A DNA stretch of 24,410 bases from Pseudomonadota bacterium (GTDB lineage Bacteria > Pseudomonadota > Gammaproteobacteria > Burkholderiales > Burkholderiaceae_D), in contig JAFAGG010000118.1 in the NCBI GenBank assembly GCA_023422955.1, positions 1 to 24,410 on the forward strand. The letters are read 5' to 3'. The notes beneath the pieces are model-generated. The model was given only the letters and a program-made list of their open reading frames with translations. It ran no database searches and had not been told where the DNA came from. A program made the translations under genes and the position numbers. Below, piece by piece: positions 6,949 through 14,794 of the stretch; positions within the stretch are counted from its first letter, which is position 1, and each line of letters starts with the position of its first letter.

Positions 6949-8889
6949 TTACTTATCTTTGACTTCCTTGAATTCCGCATCCACCACATCATCGTCCTTG
7001 GCCTTGGCATCGGATGCACCAGCGCCTGCCTCATCTGCAGCCGTGCCGCCGGCGGCTTGCTGGGCCTGCATGTCGGCATACATCTTCTCGCCCATCTGCT
7101 GCGATGCGGTGGCCAAAGCCGCCATTTTCGCATCGATCTCGGCCTTGTCGCTACCTTTCAATGCATCTTCCAGTTCCTTGAGCGCATTTTCGATGCCCTC
7201 TTTCTCGCCGGCTTCCAGCTTGTCGCCGTATTCGCCGAGCGACTTGCGGGTGGAATGCACCAGCGCATCGCCCTGGTTGCGCGATTCGGCCAGTTCCTTG
7301 GCGCGCTTGTCCTCTTCCGCATTGGCCTCGGCGTCCTGCACCATCTTCTGGATTTCCTCTTCGTTCAAACCGGAGTTGGCCTTGATGGTGATCTTGTTTT
7401 CCTTGCCGGTCGCCTTGTCCTTCGCCGACACGTGCAGAATGCCGTTGGCGTCGATGTCGAAGGTCACTTCGATCTGCGGGGTGCCGCGCGCTGCCGGCGG
7501 GATGCCTTCCAGGTTGAATTCGCCCAGTCCCTTGTTGCCGGACGCCATTTCGCGCTCGCCCTGGTAGACCTTGATGGTCACGGCCGGCTGATTGTCGTCG
7601 GCGGTCGAGAATACCTGGCTGAACTTGGTCGGGATCGTGGTGTTCTTCTGGATCATCTTGGTCATCACGCCGCCCAGGGTTTCGATGCCCAGCGACAGCG
7701 GCGTCACGTCCAGCAGCAGCACGTCCTTGCGGTCGCCCGACAGCACGGAGCCTTGAATTGCGGCGCCTACCGCCACGGCTTCATCCGGGTTCACGTCCTT
7801 GCGCGGTTCCTTGCCGAAGAATTCCTTGACCTTTTCCTGCACCTTGGGCATGCGGGTCTGGCCGCCGACCAGGATCACGTCCTGGATGTCGGACACGGCA
7901 ATGCCGGCATCCTTGATCGCGGTGCGGCAGGGTTCGATGGTGCGGCTGATCAGGTCTTCCACCAGCGACTCCAGCTTGGCGCGCGTGAGTTTCAGGTTCA
8001 AGTGAACCGGTGCGCCATTGGCCATCGCGATGTAGGGCTCGTTGATCTCGGTCTGCTGCGACGAGGACAGTTCGATCTTCGCGCGCTCGGCCGATGCCTT
8101 GATGCGCTGCAGCGCGATTGGGTCCTTGGACAGATCCAGGCCGTTGATTTTCTTGAACTCTTCGATGATATGGTCGATCAGGCGCTGGTCGAAATCTTCA
8201 CCGCCGAGGAAGGTATCGCCGTTGGTCGACAGCACTTCGAACTGCATCTCGCCGTCCACATCGGCGATTTCGATGATGGACACGTCGAAGGTGCCGCCGC
8301 CCAGATCGTATACTGCAATCTTGCGATCGCCCTTGCTGACCTTGTCCAGGCCGAATGCCAGTGCAGCCGCGGTTGGCTCATTGATGATGCGCTTGACTTC
8401 CAGACCCGCGATGCGGCCGGCATCCTTGGTCGCCTGGCGCTGCGAGTCGTTGAAGTAGGCCGGCACCGTGATCACGGCTTCGGTCACTTCTTCGCCCAGA
8501 TAATCTTCGGCGGTTTTCTTCATCTTGCGCAGCACTTCAGCGGAAATCTGCGGCGGCGCCATTTTCTTGCCGCGCACTTCCACCCAGGCGTCGCCATTGT
8601 CGGCCTTGATGATCTTGTAAGGCATCATGCCGATGTCCTTCTGGACTTCCTTCTCGTCGTACTTGCGGCCGATCAGGCGCTTGGCAGCGTACAAAGTATT
8701 GGTCGGATTGGTCACCGCCTGGCGCTTGGCCGGCGCGCCGACCAGGATTTCGCCGTCTTCCTGATAGGCAATTACCGAAGGGGTCGTGCGCGCGCCTTCG
8801 GAATTTTCGATTACCTTGGACTGACCGCCTTCCATCACCGAGACGCAGGAGTTGGTCGTTCCCAGGTCAATGCCGATAATTTTTCCCAT
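6949..8889 (-). CDS. dnaK: Chaperone DnaK (Hsp70)
   Basis: ATP-dependent cytosolic chaperone that folds and protects proteins together with DnaJ and GrpE. At 646 residues it is full length. The nucleotide-binding domain begins IIGIDLGTTNSCV and continues with VPAYFNDSQRQATKDAG, NEPTAAALAFG, YDLGGGTFDVSI and ILVGGQTRMPKVQ. The interdomain linker is DVLLLDVTPLSLGIE, followed by the substrate-binding beta domain and the helical lid. The tail ends in an acidic DDDVVDAEFKEVKDK. It is 84 nt downstream of grpE and has its own sigma-32-like promoter in that gap. The SD is AAAGGAATG shortly before the ATG. Confidence 0.99.
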   Translation of the reverse strand: MGKIIGIDLGTTNSCVSVMEGGQSKVIENSEGARTTPSVIAYQEDGEILVGAPAKRQAVTNPTNTLYAAKRLIGRKYDEKEVQKDIGMMPYKIIKADNGDAWVEVRGKKMAPPQISAEVLRKMKKTAEDYLGEEVTEAVITVPAYFNDSQRQATKDAGRIAGLEVKRIINEPTAAALAFGLDKVSKGDRKIAVYDLGGGTFDVSIIEIADVDGEMQFEVLSTNGDTFLGGEDFDQRLIDHIIEEFKKINGLDLSKDPIALQRIKASAERAKIELSSSQQTEINEPYIAMANGAPVHLNLKLTRAKLESLVEDLISRTIEPCRTAIKDAGIAVSDIQDVILVGGQTRMPKVQEKVKEFFGKEPRKDVNPDEAVAVGAAIQGSVLSGDRKDVLLLDVTPLSLGIETLGGVMTKMIQKNTTIPTKFSQVFSTADDNQPAVTIKVYQGEREMASGNKGLGEFNLEGIPPAARGTPQIEVTFDIDANGILHVSAKDKATGKENKITIKANSGLNEEEIQKMVQDAEANAEEDKRAKELAESRNQGDALVHSTRKSLGEYGDKLEAGEKEGIENALKELEDALKGSDKAEIDAKMAALATASQQMGEKMYADMQAQQAAGGTAADEAGAGASDAKAKDDDVVDAEFKEVKDK

Positions 8890-8930
8890 GATTCATTCCT
8901 TTAACTGGATAGTTTGATTTGTTGATTCCA

Positions 8931-8958
8931 ATATGCGGGGCAAAGCGTCGCTTTCAAG
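8931..8958 (-). promoter_or_regulatory. Sigma-32-type heat-shock promoter of dnaK
   Basis: On the minus strand: -35 CTTGAAA (8952-8958), 13-nt spacer, -10 CCGCATAT (8931-8938). This is a full -35 match and 7 of 8 to CCCCATNT, with the same 13-nt spacer as the grpE promoter. It lies 42 nt before the dnaK ATG. Confidence 0.72.
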
Positions 8959-8973
8959 CGCCTGTTGCGATAC

Positions 8974-9558
8974 TTAGGACGATTTGCCTTGCGAAACGGT
9001 CACCAGGGCCGGGCGCAACAAGCGGTCGGAGATGGTGTAACCCTTCTGCAGCACGGTAACGATGGTGTTGACTTCCTGATCCGCCGGCACCGTGGAAATG
9101 GCTTGATGCTTCATGGGGTCAAGCTTGTCTCCCGTCTGGGGAGCCACTTCCAGCAAGCGGTTTTTCTCGAAAGCGGCATTGAGTTGCTTGAGCGTCATTT
9201 CCACGCCTTCCTTCAGGGACTCGACCGAAGGGGTGTCCACTTTCAGCGCCATTTCCAGGCTATCCCGCACCGGCAGCAAGGCTTCGGCAAAACCTTCGAT
9301 TGCAAACTTGTGCGCCTTGGTGACATCGTCCTGAGCGCGGCGGCGCAGGTTGTCGGTTTCCGCTTTGGCACGCAGAAAGGCATCCTGCAACTCGCTTGCC
9401 TTGGCCTGGGCTTCCGCCAGCTGGGCTTGCAGGTCGGCCGCGCCATTTTCAACGCCTGCTGCCTCGACGCCTTCCCTTACCTCGGCTTCAACAACGTTTT
9501 CCGGCGACTGGCTGTTTTCTCCTGCTTCCTGAGCCTTGCGCTTGTCTTGGTGTTCCAT
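8974..9558 (-). CDS. grpE: Nucleotide exchange factor GrpE
   Basis: Releases ADP from DnaK to complete its chaperone cycle. At 194 residues it has an acidic, low-complexity N-terminus and a long coiled coil (about residues 40-90, LQAQLAEAQAKASELQDAF). The conserved core is RAKAETDNLRRRAQDDVTKAHKFAIEGFAEALLPVRDSLE. The C-terminal beta domain contains DPMKHQAISTVP and VLQKGYTISDRLLRPALVTVS. The frame could start 7 codons earlier at a TTG, but the ATG at 9558 has GGGAGAG (9564-9570) 5 nt upstream, so that start was chosen. It is first in the heat-shock block after a strong sigma-32-like promoter and is followed by dnaK. Confidence 0.97.
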   Translation of the reverse strand: MEHQDKRKAQEAGENSQSPENVVEAEVREGVEAAGVENGAADLQAQLAEAQAKASELQDAFLRAKAETDNLRRRAQDDVTKAHKFAIEGFAEALLPVRDSLEMALKVDTPSVESLKEGVEMTLKQLNAAFEKNRLLEVAPQTGDKLDPMKHQAISTVPADQEVNTIVTVLQKGYTISDRLLRPALVTVSQGKSS

Positions 9559-9563
9559 TAAAA

Positions 9564-9570
9564 CTCTCCC
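9564..9570 (-). promoter_or_regulatory. Shine-Dalgarno deciding the grpE start
   Basis: GGGAGAG on the minus strand lies 5 nt before the ATG at 9556-9558. It falls inside the longer TTG-initiated reading frame, which makes that longer start unlikely. Confidence 0.7.
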
Positions 9571-9604
9571 ATTACTCAATGGCGTGGTTGCTATTAGAGG
9601 CAGA

Positions 9605-9632
9605 AAATGGGGCCCATGCCCTTCATTTCAAG
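9605..9632 (-). promoter_or_regulatory. Sigma-32-type heat-shock promoter of grpE
   Basis: On the minus strand: -35 CTTGAAA (9626-9632), 13-nt spacer, -10 CCCCATTT (9605-9612). This is a complete match to the RpoH consensus. Transcription would start near 9598, about 40 nt before the grpE ATG. Confidence 0.88.
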
Positions 9633-9730
9633 AGCAGGCAAGAAGAATAAAAAGGGAATTTATTGATATGGATGAAAGACCTGCCCGCGTCCCGGCATTT
9701 CCCTGAAGAAAGTCAACGAGCAGACAGCAC

Positions 9731-10822
9731 TCAGCGTTCGGCACCCATGCCTAGCGCCCGCTCCCGGCCGAGCTCGCTTTCCGCTTCAGAGAATCCGCCT
9801 TCCAGCGGCCAACCGGCCAACTGTCTTTCAGCGATGTCAGCCAGTGCGGCGATCCAGCGGGGCTCTTCATTCAGGCAGGGAATATAGTGAAAGTCCTGGC
9901 CGCCGGCAGCCAGGAAATCCTGCCGCACTTCCATCGCTATCTCTTCCAGCGTTTCCAGGCAATCGCTGCTAAAGCCGGGACACATCACATCAATGCGCCT
10001 GACGCCTTGTTTCGCCAGTTCCTGCACGGTCGGCGCCGTGTAAGGCTGCAGCCACTCGGCCTTGCCGAAGCGCGACTGGAAGCTGACCACGTAATCGCTG
10101 TCTGACAAACCTAGCTGCGCCGCCAGCAGGCGCCCGGTCTTGTGGCATTCGCAGTGATACGGATCGCCCAGCAGCAGCGTGCGCTTGGGCGTGCCATGAA
10201 AGCTCATCACCAGCTTCTCCGGCCGGCCATGCTGCTGCCAGTGCCGCAGCACCGAATCGCGCAGCGCTTCAATGTAGCCGGGATCATCGTGGTAATGCTT
10301 CACGAAACGCAAGTCCGGCACATTCCTCACGGTTGCATAATGCTTGAAGACCGCATCGTAGACGGAAGCGGTCGTGGTGCCCGAATACTGCGGATAGGCA
10401 GGTAGGATCAGGATGCGATCGCAACCCGCCTGCTTGAGCTCGCGCAAACCGGCATCGATGGACGGCGAACCGTAGCGCATCGCCACCACCACCTTCACCT
10501 CATGTCCGCGGCCATTCAAATGCTCCTGCAATAGCATGCCCTGCTTTTCCGTGTGGAATTTCAGCGGCGAACCTTCATCGGTCCAGATCGATGCGTATTT
10601 TTCCGCCGACTGCTTGGAGCGAAACGGCAGGATGAAAAAATTCAGGATGATGGCCCAGATGAAAGGCGGAATTTCGACCACGCGCGGGTCGGACAGGAAC
10701 TGCTTCAGGTAGGGACGTACTGCCGCCGCAGTCGGCGCATCCGGTGTGCCCAGGTTGACCAGCAAGATGCCGGTTTTAGCCGGCGTGCCGTGCTGATGCG
10801 TAGGTTCTTGTGCAAAGGCCAT
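9731..10822 (-). CDS. hemH: Ferrochelatase
   Basis: Inserts Fe2+ into protoporphyrin IX, the last step of protoheme synthesis, at the cytoplasmic face of the membrane. The 363-residue protein begins its family homology at TGILLVNLGTPDAP and has SDPRVVEIP, GSPLKFHTEKQ, AMRYGSPSI, LPAYPQYSGTTTASVYD and the catalytic His in MSFHGTP (H209). SFQSRFGKAEWLQPYT and CPGFSSDCLETLEEI, with the conserved glutamate near E290, complete the set. The start MAFAQEPTHQ was chosen; the open frame runs 40 codons farther but overlaps recN. No strong SD is visible. It is 46 nt downstream of recN and the heat-shock promoter of grpE lies after it, so it is probably read with recN. Being next to recN and grpE is common in betaproteobacteria. 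Confidence 0.96.
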   Translation of the reverse strand: MAFAQEPTHQHGTPAKTGILLVNLGTPDAPTAAAVRPYLKQFLSDPRVVEIPPFIWAIILNFFILPFRSKQSAEKYASIWTDEGSPLKFHTEKQGMLLQEHLNGRGHEVKVVVAMRYGSPSIDAGLRELKQAGCDRILILPAYPQYSGTTTASVYDAVFKHYATVRNVPDLRFVKHYHDDPGYIEALRDSVLRHWQQHGRPEKLVMSFHGTPKRTLLLGDPYHCECHKTGRLLAAQLGLSDSDYVVSFQSRFGKAEWLQPYTAPTVQELAKQGVRRIDVMCPGFSSDCLETLEEIAMEVRQDFLAAGGQDFHYIPCLNEEPRWIAALADIAERQLAGWPLEGGFSEAESELGRERALGMGAER

Positions 10823-10868
10823 AATGAATGCGTGACTTGTTCTTGTTGAGAGGGCGTGCGGCTTGCCT

Positions 10869-12515
10869 CTATGAAGCCAGCAATTCGCGCGCATGCTTGC
10901 GCGTGGTGGCGGTGATTTCCAGGCCGCCCAGCATGCGGGCAATTTCTTCCACGCGCGACTTCGCGTCCAGCGCAGCGATATGCGATACGGTCTTGCCTTC
11001 GATGCCGCGCTTGCTGACCTGGAAATGCTGGTTGGCCTGGCTGGCCACCTGCGGCAGATGGGTCACGCACAAGACCTGCCTATCCTGGCCCAGGCGCTTC
11101 AGCAACCGGCCCACCACTTCGGCCACGCCGCCGCCTATGCCGCTGTCCACTTCGTCGAAGATCAGCGTCGGCGTCGCGGTTGCACTCGATGTGATGACCG
11201 AGATCGCCAGTGAGATGCGCGCCAGTTCGCCGCCGGACGCCACCTTGGCGAGCGAACGCGGCGCGGTGCCGGTGTGACCGGCGACCAGGAATTCAACCTG
11301 TTCCAGGCCGTAGGCGGCCGGCTCGCATGCATTCAGCGCGACCTCGAAACGTCCGCCGGCCATGGACAAGTCCTGCATCGCCGCCGTGACTGCTTCGCCC
11401 AAGGCCTTAGCGGCTCGGGCGCGACCTTTCGACAGCTTGCGCGCCACTTCCAGGTAGGCCGACTTCAGCTTTTCTTCCTGCACGCGCAGCGCTTCCAGGT
11501 CGGTGGCGTCGGCCAGCTGCTGCAATTGCGCAGTCAGCACTTCCAGTTCCTGCGGCAAGTCTTCGGGCGCCACGTGGAATTTGCGCGCGGTCGCGTGAAT
11601 CGCATTCATGCGCTCTTCGATCTCGCGCAGGCGATCCGGGTCCAGCTCCACCCGGCCCAGGTAATCGTTGAGCGCATAAACCGCTTCCTGCAACTGGATG
11701 CGCGCCGGCTCCAATGTTTCCATCACCGGCTTCAGGGCTTCGTCGATATCGGCCAGCTTGTCCAGCTTCTGCGTCAGCGACGACAGGCGCGACAGGATGG
11801 GATCGTCGGATTCGGAAATGGCCGTCAGCGCTTCCTGCGCACCTTCGATCAGGCTGGCCGCATGCGACAGGCGGCTGTGTTCATTGACGACATCGCTCCA
11901 TTCGCCCGGCTTCATCGCCAGCTTTTCCAGTTCGCCGACCTGCCATTCCAGACGCTCGCGCTCCAGCAGCACATTTTTTGCATTGGTTTCGAACTCTTCG
12001 CGCTGCTTCGCCATTGCTCGCCATGTCTTGTACGCCGCCGCAACAGCCCTGGCATCTTCCTGCAGGCCGGCCTGGGTATCGAGCAGCACGCGCTGCGCAT
12101 CGGTTTTCAGCAAGGATTGGTGCGCATGCTGGCCATGGATGTCGACCAGCATTTCGCCCAGGTCGCGCAACTGCGTCGCGGTGGCGGCCACGCCGTTGAT
12201 GAACGCCTTGGAGCGACCGGCATTGTCGATCACGCGCCGAAGCAGAACGCCGCCCTCCTCGCTCTGGAATTCGTTTGCCTCCAGCCAGTTCCGCACATCT
12301 TCATCGACCGCGAACTCCGCCGTGATGTCGGCCTTGGCTGCGCCTTCGCGCACCATGCTGGCGTCGCCGCGGCCGCCCAGCGCGAGCGCCAGCGCGTCGA
12401 TCAGGATGGACTTGCCGGCACCGGTTTCGCCGGTGAAGACGGTAAAGCCGGAAGTCAATTCCAGCTCTATCGCATCGACAATCACGAAATCACGTATGGA
12501 AAGTGTACGCAGCAT
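10869..12515 (-). CDS. recN: DNA repair protein RecN
   Basis: An SMC-like ATPase of 548 residues for double-strand break repair. The Walker A motif is FTGETGAGKSILIDAL (GETGAGKS at 29-36). A long central coiled-coil region covers roughly residues 150-370. The ABC signature is KVASGGELARISLA and Walker B is PTLIFDEVDSGIGG, followed by QVLCVTHLPQVASQAN. The start MLRTLSIRDFVIVD is the usual RecN beginning. Bases before the ATG are pyrimidine-rich (TTCTCTTTTCCTC) with no SD, and I saw no clear LexA box in the 100 nt between nadK and recN. It could therefore be read with nadK, from an unrecognised promoter, or both. Confidence 0.97.
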   Translation of the reverse strand: MLRTLSIRDFVIVDAIELELTSGFTVFTGETGAGKSILIDALALALGGRGDASMVREGAAKADITAEFAVDEDVRNWLEANEFQSEEGGVLLRRVIDNAGRSKAFINGVAATATQLRDLGEMLVDIHGQHAHQSLLKTDAQRVLLDTQAGLQEDARAVAAAYKTWRAMAKQREEFETNAKNVLLERERLEWQVGELEKLAMKPGEWSDVVNEHSRLSHAASLIEGAQEALTAISESDDPILSRLSSLTQKLDKLADIDEALKPVMETLEPARIQLQEAVYALNDYLGRVELDPDRLREIEERMNAIHATARKFHVAPEDLPQELEVLTAQLQQLADATDLEALRVQEEKLKSAYLEVARKLSKGRARAAKALGEAVTAAMQDLSMAGGRFEVALNACEPAAYGLEQVEFLVAGHTGTAPRSLAKVASGGELARISLAISVITSSATATPTLIFDEVDSGIGGGVAEVVGRLLKRLGQDRQVLCVTHLPQVASQANQHFQVSKRGIEGKTVSHIAALDAKSRVEEIARMLGGLEITATTRKHARELLAS

Positions 12516-12615
12516 GAGGAAAAGAGAATGAACGGACGCAGCTCCGATGAAACGCTATAGGTATTCGCAGGTATTCTATTAATGCGTCTGGATGCGGGCA
12601 TAGCCGCAAACCGGC

Positions 12616-13530
12616 TTATTTTAACTGACCTTCTACCGACGGATATTCGTTCCAGTGCAGTTTTTCGCGCAGCATGTCGTAGTAATTCCAACCCTGCGGA
12701 TGCAGGAAGGTAATCGACTGCTTGGAGCGCCGGATGATGATGCGGTCATGGTGCGCCAGGCTGGTCAGCGTCTGCATGTCAAAATTCACGCTGACATCGC
12801 GCCCGCCCACTACCTGGATCAGGATTTCGCTGGAATCCGGCACCGCGATCGGCCGGTTCGACAGCGCATGCGGCGCAATCGGCACCAGCACCAGCCCGCC
12901 CAGACGCGGATGCAGAATCGGCCCGCCGGCCGACAAGGCATAGGCGGTCGATCCGGTCGGCGTGGCGACGATCAATCCATCGGAACGCTGGTTGTACATG
13001 AAATGCCGGTCTACATACACCTGCAATTCCACCATGCCCGAACCCGTACCGCGCGCCACCACCACATCGTTGAAGGCCAGCGCCTGGTAGATGGGAACGC
13101 CGTCGCGCTGCACGGTGGCCTCAAGCAGGCTGCGTTGTTCGGACTCAATCTTGCCGGACAACATTTCATCCAGCAGCACCATCATGCGATCGGCCGGAAT
13201 GTCGGTAATGAAGCCCAGGCGGCCCTGGTTGATGCCGATCAGCGGCACACCGTAGGGCGCCAGCTGGCGTGCGATGCCCAGCATGGTGCCGTCGCCGCCG
13301 ACCACGATCGCGGCATCGGCCTGTTCGCCGATTTCGGCCAGGGTCAGCGCCGGATATTTTCGCAGTTCAGCGTGCCGGGCCGTCTCGCGCTCGACGACAA
13401 CGGTAAACCCCGACTCGTCAAGAAAAGAGGTGACTTCCAGCAGCGGTTTTACAATACCCGCGGCCATGGGTTTGCCAACGACGGCAATCGTTTTGAAGCG
13501 GCAGGGCTGAATGGGAGATGAGGACGACAT
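12616..13530 (-). CDS. nadK: NAD kinase
   Basis: Phosphorylates NAD to NADP using ATP or polyphosphate. The 304-residue protein has the signature VVGGDGTMLGIAR (GGDGT at 78-82), INQGRLGFITDI, the ND pair in LAFNDVVVARG, and SDGLIVATPTGSTAYALSAGGPI, followed by VLVPIAPHALSNRPIAVP. The ATG at 13528-13530 (MSSSSPIQPCRFK) was chosen because homology starts at FKTIAVVGK; the longer frame runs back across the hrcA control region. No SD is visible before it, and a -10-like TCTAAT ends 7 nt upstream, so the mRNA may be leaderless or nearly so. It is divergent from hrcA, as in many betaproteobacteria, and heads the minus-strand run nadK-recN-hemH. Confidence 0.96.
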   Translation of the reverse strand: MSSSSPIQPCRFKTIAVVGKPMAAGIVKPLLEVTSFLDESGFTVVVERETARHAELRKYPALTLAEIGEQADAAIVVGGDGTMLGIARQLAPYGVPLIGINQGRLGFITDIPADRMMVLLDEMLSGKIESEQRSLLEATVQRDGVPIYQALAFNDVVVARGTGSGMVELQVYVDRHFMYNQRSDGLIVATPTGSTAYALSAGGPILHPRLGGLVLVPIAPHALSNRPIAVPDSSEILIQVVGGRDVSVNFDMQTLTSLAHHDRIIIRRSKQSITFLHPQGWNYYDMLREKLHWNEYPSVEGQLK

Positions 13531-13537
13531 GGCCGAG

Positions 13538-13543
13538 ATTAGA
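13538..13543 (-). promoter_or_regulatory. Candidate -10 element of nadK
   Basis: TCTAAT on the minus strand with 7 nt between it and the ATG. No convincing -35 was found at 16-18 nt. A start point at the usual distance falls at or just before the ATG. Confidence 0.4.
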
Positions 13544-13750
13544 CCATAATTCCCCGTGTTGTGGCAGCGCCATGTGAGCAAATCCGCACAAGATCCATGA
13601 GCAGGATGGCAAGGCTTTTCATCCATTGCCCGCCGCTGCAAAGTCCCTGCGCCAACCCACGCACAAGGCCATCCGATTTGCTCTACACTGTACTGCATGA
13701 ATTGGCTCAACGACGGGCGCGCTTCGCTGGAACGCTGCGGACACGCTCGC

Positions 13751-13756
13751 TACAAT
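13751..13756 (+). promoter_or_regulatory. Candidate -10 element of hrcA
   Basis: TACAAT with 7 nt between it and the hrcA ATG. The -35 (TGGAAC at 13728-13733, 17-nt spacing) is poor. If used, the transcript would begin at or next to the A of the ATG. No CIRCE-type operator (TTAGCACTC-N9-GAGTGCTAA) is present in the 233-nt nadK-hrcA gap. Confidence 0.45.
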
Positions 13757-13763
13757 ACGCACC

Positions 13764-14786
13764 ATGCAACTCGATAATCGAGCACAAACTCTGCTGAAAG
13801 CCCTGGTGGAACGTTATATCGCTGACGGTCAGCCAGTGGGTTCGCGCGCCCTGTCGAAAATTTCAGGACTGGAAGTGTCCCCGGCGACCATCCGCAACAT
13901 CATGGCGGACCTGGAAGAAATGGGCTTCGTCGCCAGTCCGCACACCTCCGCCGGCCGGGTGCCGACGCCGCGCGGCTATCGCTTTTTCGTCGACACGCTG
14001 CTGACGGTATTGCCGATAAACGAAACCACGGTAGGTTCCAAGCTGCCGCCCCGCCTGCAGGCCAGCTCACCGCAAAAGATCATTACCAGCGCAGCGCAAA
14101 CGCTGTCTTCGCTGTCGCAATTCGCCGGCGTGGTGCTGACGCCGCGCCGCGAATCGGTATTCCAGCAAATCGAATTCCTGCGCCTGTCGGAAAAGCGCAT
14201 CCTGCTGGTCATCGTTTCCCCAAACGGAGAAGTGCAGAATCGCTTGCTGCTGACGGAAACCGATTACACGCCTTCCCAGCTGGTACAGGCCGCCAATTAC
14301 ATCAATCAGCATTTCTCCGGCATGCGCTTCGAGGAGATGCGGCAAAAGCTGCAGGCTGAATTGCGCCAGTTGCGCGACGACGTGGTGCAACTGATGCAGG
14401 CCACCGTGGACGCCGGCAGCGATGCGATGAGCCAGGATGGCGAAGACGTAGTAATCGCCGGCGAGGGCAATCTGCTGGACGTGGCCGAACTGTCATCCAA
14501 CATGGATTCGCTGCGCCGCCTGTTCCAACTGTTTGAACAGAAAACCAACCTGGTGCAGTTGCTCGACGTCTCCAGCAAGGCCACCGGCGTGCAGATTTTC
14601 ATCGGCGGCGAGTCGCAGCTGATGCCCATGGATGACATGAGCGTGGTCACGGCGCCGTATGAAGTCAACGGCAAGATAGTCGGCAAGCTGGGCGTGATCG
14701 GCCCGACCCGCATGGCTTATGAGCGGGTGATACCTATCGTCGACATCACGGCCAAGCTGCTGTCCAATGCCTTGAGCCATTCCTAG
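13764..14786 (+). CDS. hrcA: Heat-inducible transcription repressor HrcA
   Basis: Repressor that binds CIRCE operators and is kept active by GroEL. The 340-residue protein starts with a winged helix-turn-helix (LDNRAQTLLKALVERYIADGQPVGSRALSKISGLEVSPATIRNIMADLEEMG, residues 3-54), then SPHTSAGRVPTPRGYRFFVDTL. The GAF-like and inserted dimerisation domains follow, with a C-terminal IGPTRMAYERVIPIVDITAKLLS. The start is tightly fixed by the family N-terminus, yet no SD precedes it and a -10-like TACAAT sits only 7 nt away. It is divergent from nadK. CIRCE is not seen before hrcA, grpE or dnaK here, so its target is more likely groESL elsewhere (inference). Confidence 0.96.
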   Translation: MQLDNRAQTLLKALVERYIADGQPVGSRALSKISGLEVSPATIRNIMADLEEMGFVASPHTSAGRVPTPRGYRFFVDTLLTVLPINETTVGSKLPPRLQASSPQKIITSAAQTLSSLSQFAGVVLTPRRESVFQQIEFLRLSEKRILLVIVSPNGEVQNRLLLTETDYTPSQLVQAANYINQHFSGMRFEEMRQKLQAELRQLRDDVVQLMQATVDAGSDAMSQDGEDVVIAGEGNLLDVAELSSNMDSLRRLFQLFEQKTNLVQLLDVSSKATGVQIFIGGESQLMPMDDMSVVTAPYEVNGKIVGKLGVIGPTRMAYERVIPIVDITAKLLSNALSHS

Positions 14787-14794
14787 CCCCAGAC

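Noticed and set aside
5534..7567. 677-codon plus-strand open frame opposite dnaJ and the end of dnaK
   Set aside because: It is antisense to two certain chaperone genes, spans their junction, has no recognisable domain and has the composition of a mirror frame in GC-rich DNA.
7057..8904. 615-codon plus-strand open frame opposite dnaK
   Set aside because: Antisense shadow of dnaK; rich in His, Leu, Gly and Arg with no family features.
9559..9579. TTG-initiated longer GrpE
   Set aside because: A good SD for the ATG at 9558 lies inside this extension, and the extra 7 residues are unlike GrpE.
9559..9730. CIRCE operator before grpE
   Set aside because: No TTAGCACTC-N9-GAGTGCTAA dyad is present; the isolated gcactc at 9728-9733 has no matching arm.
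11274..12560. 428-codon plus-strand open frame opposite recN
   Set aside because: Antisense shadow of recN with Gln/Arg/His-rich low-complexity content.
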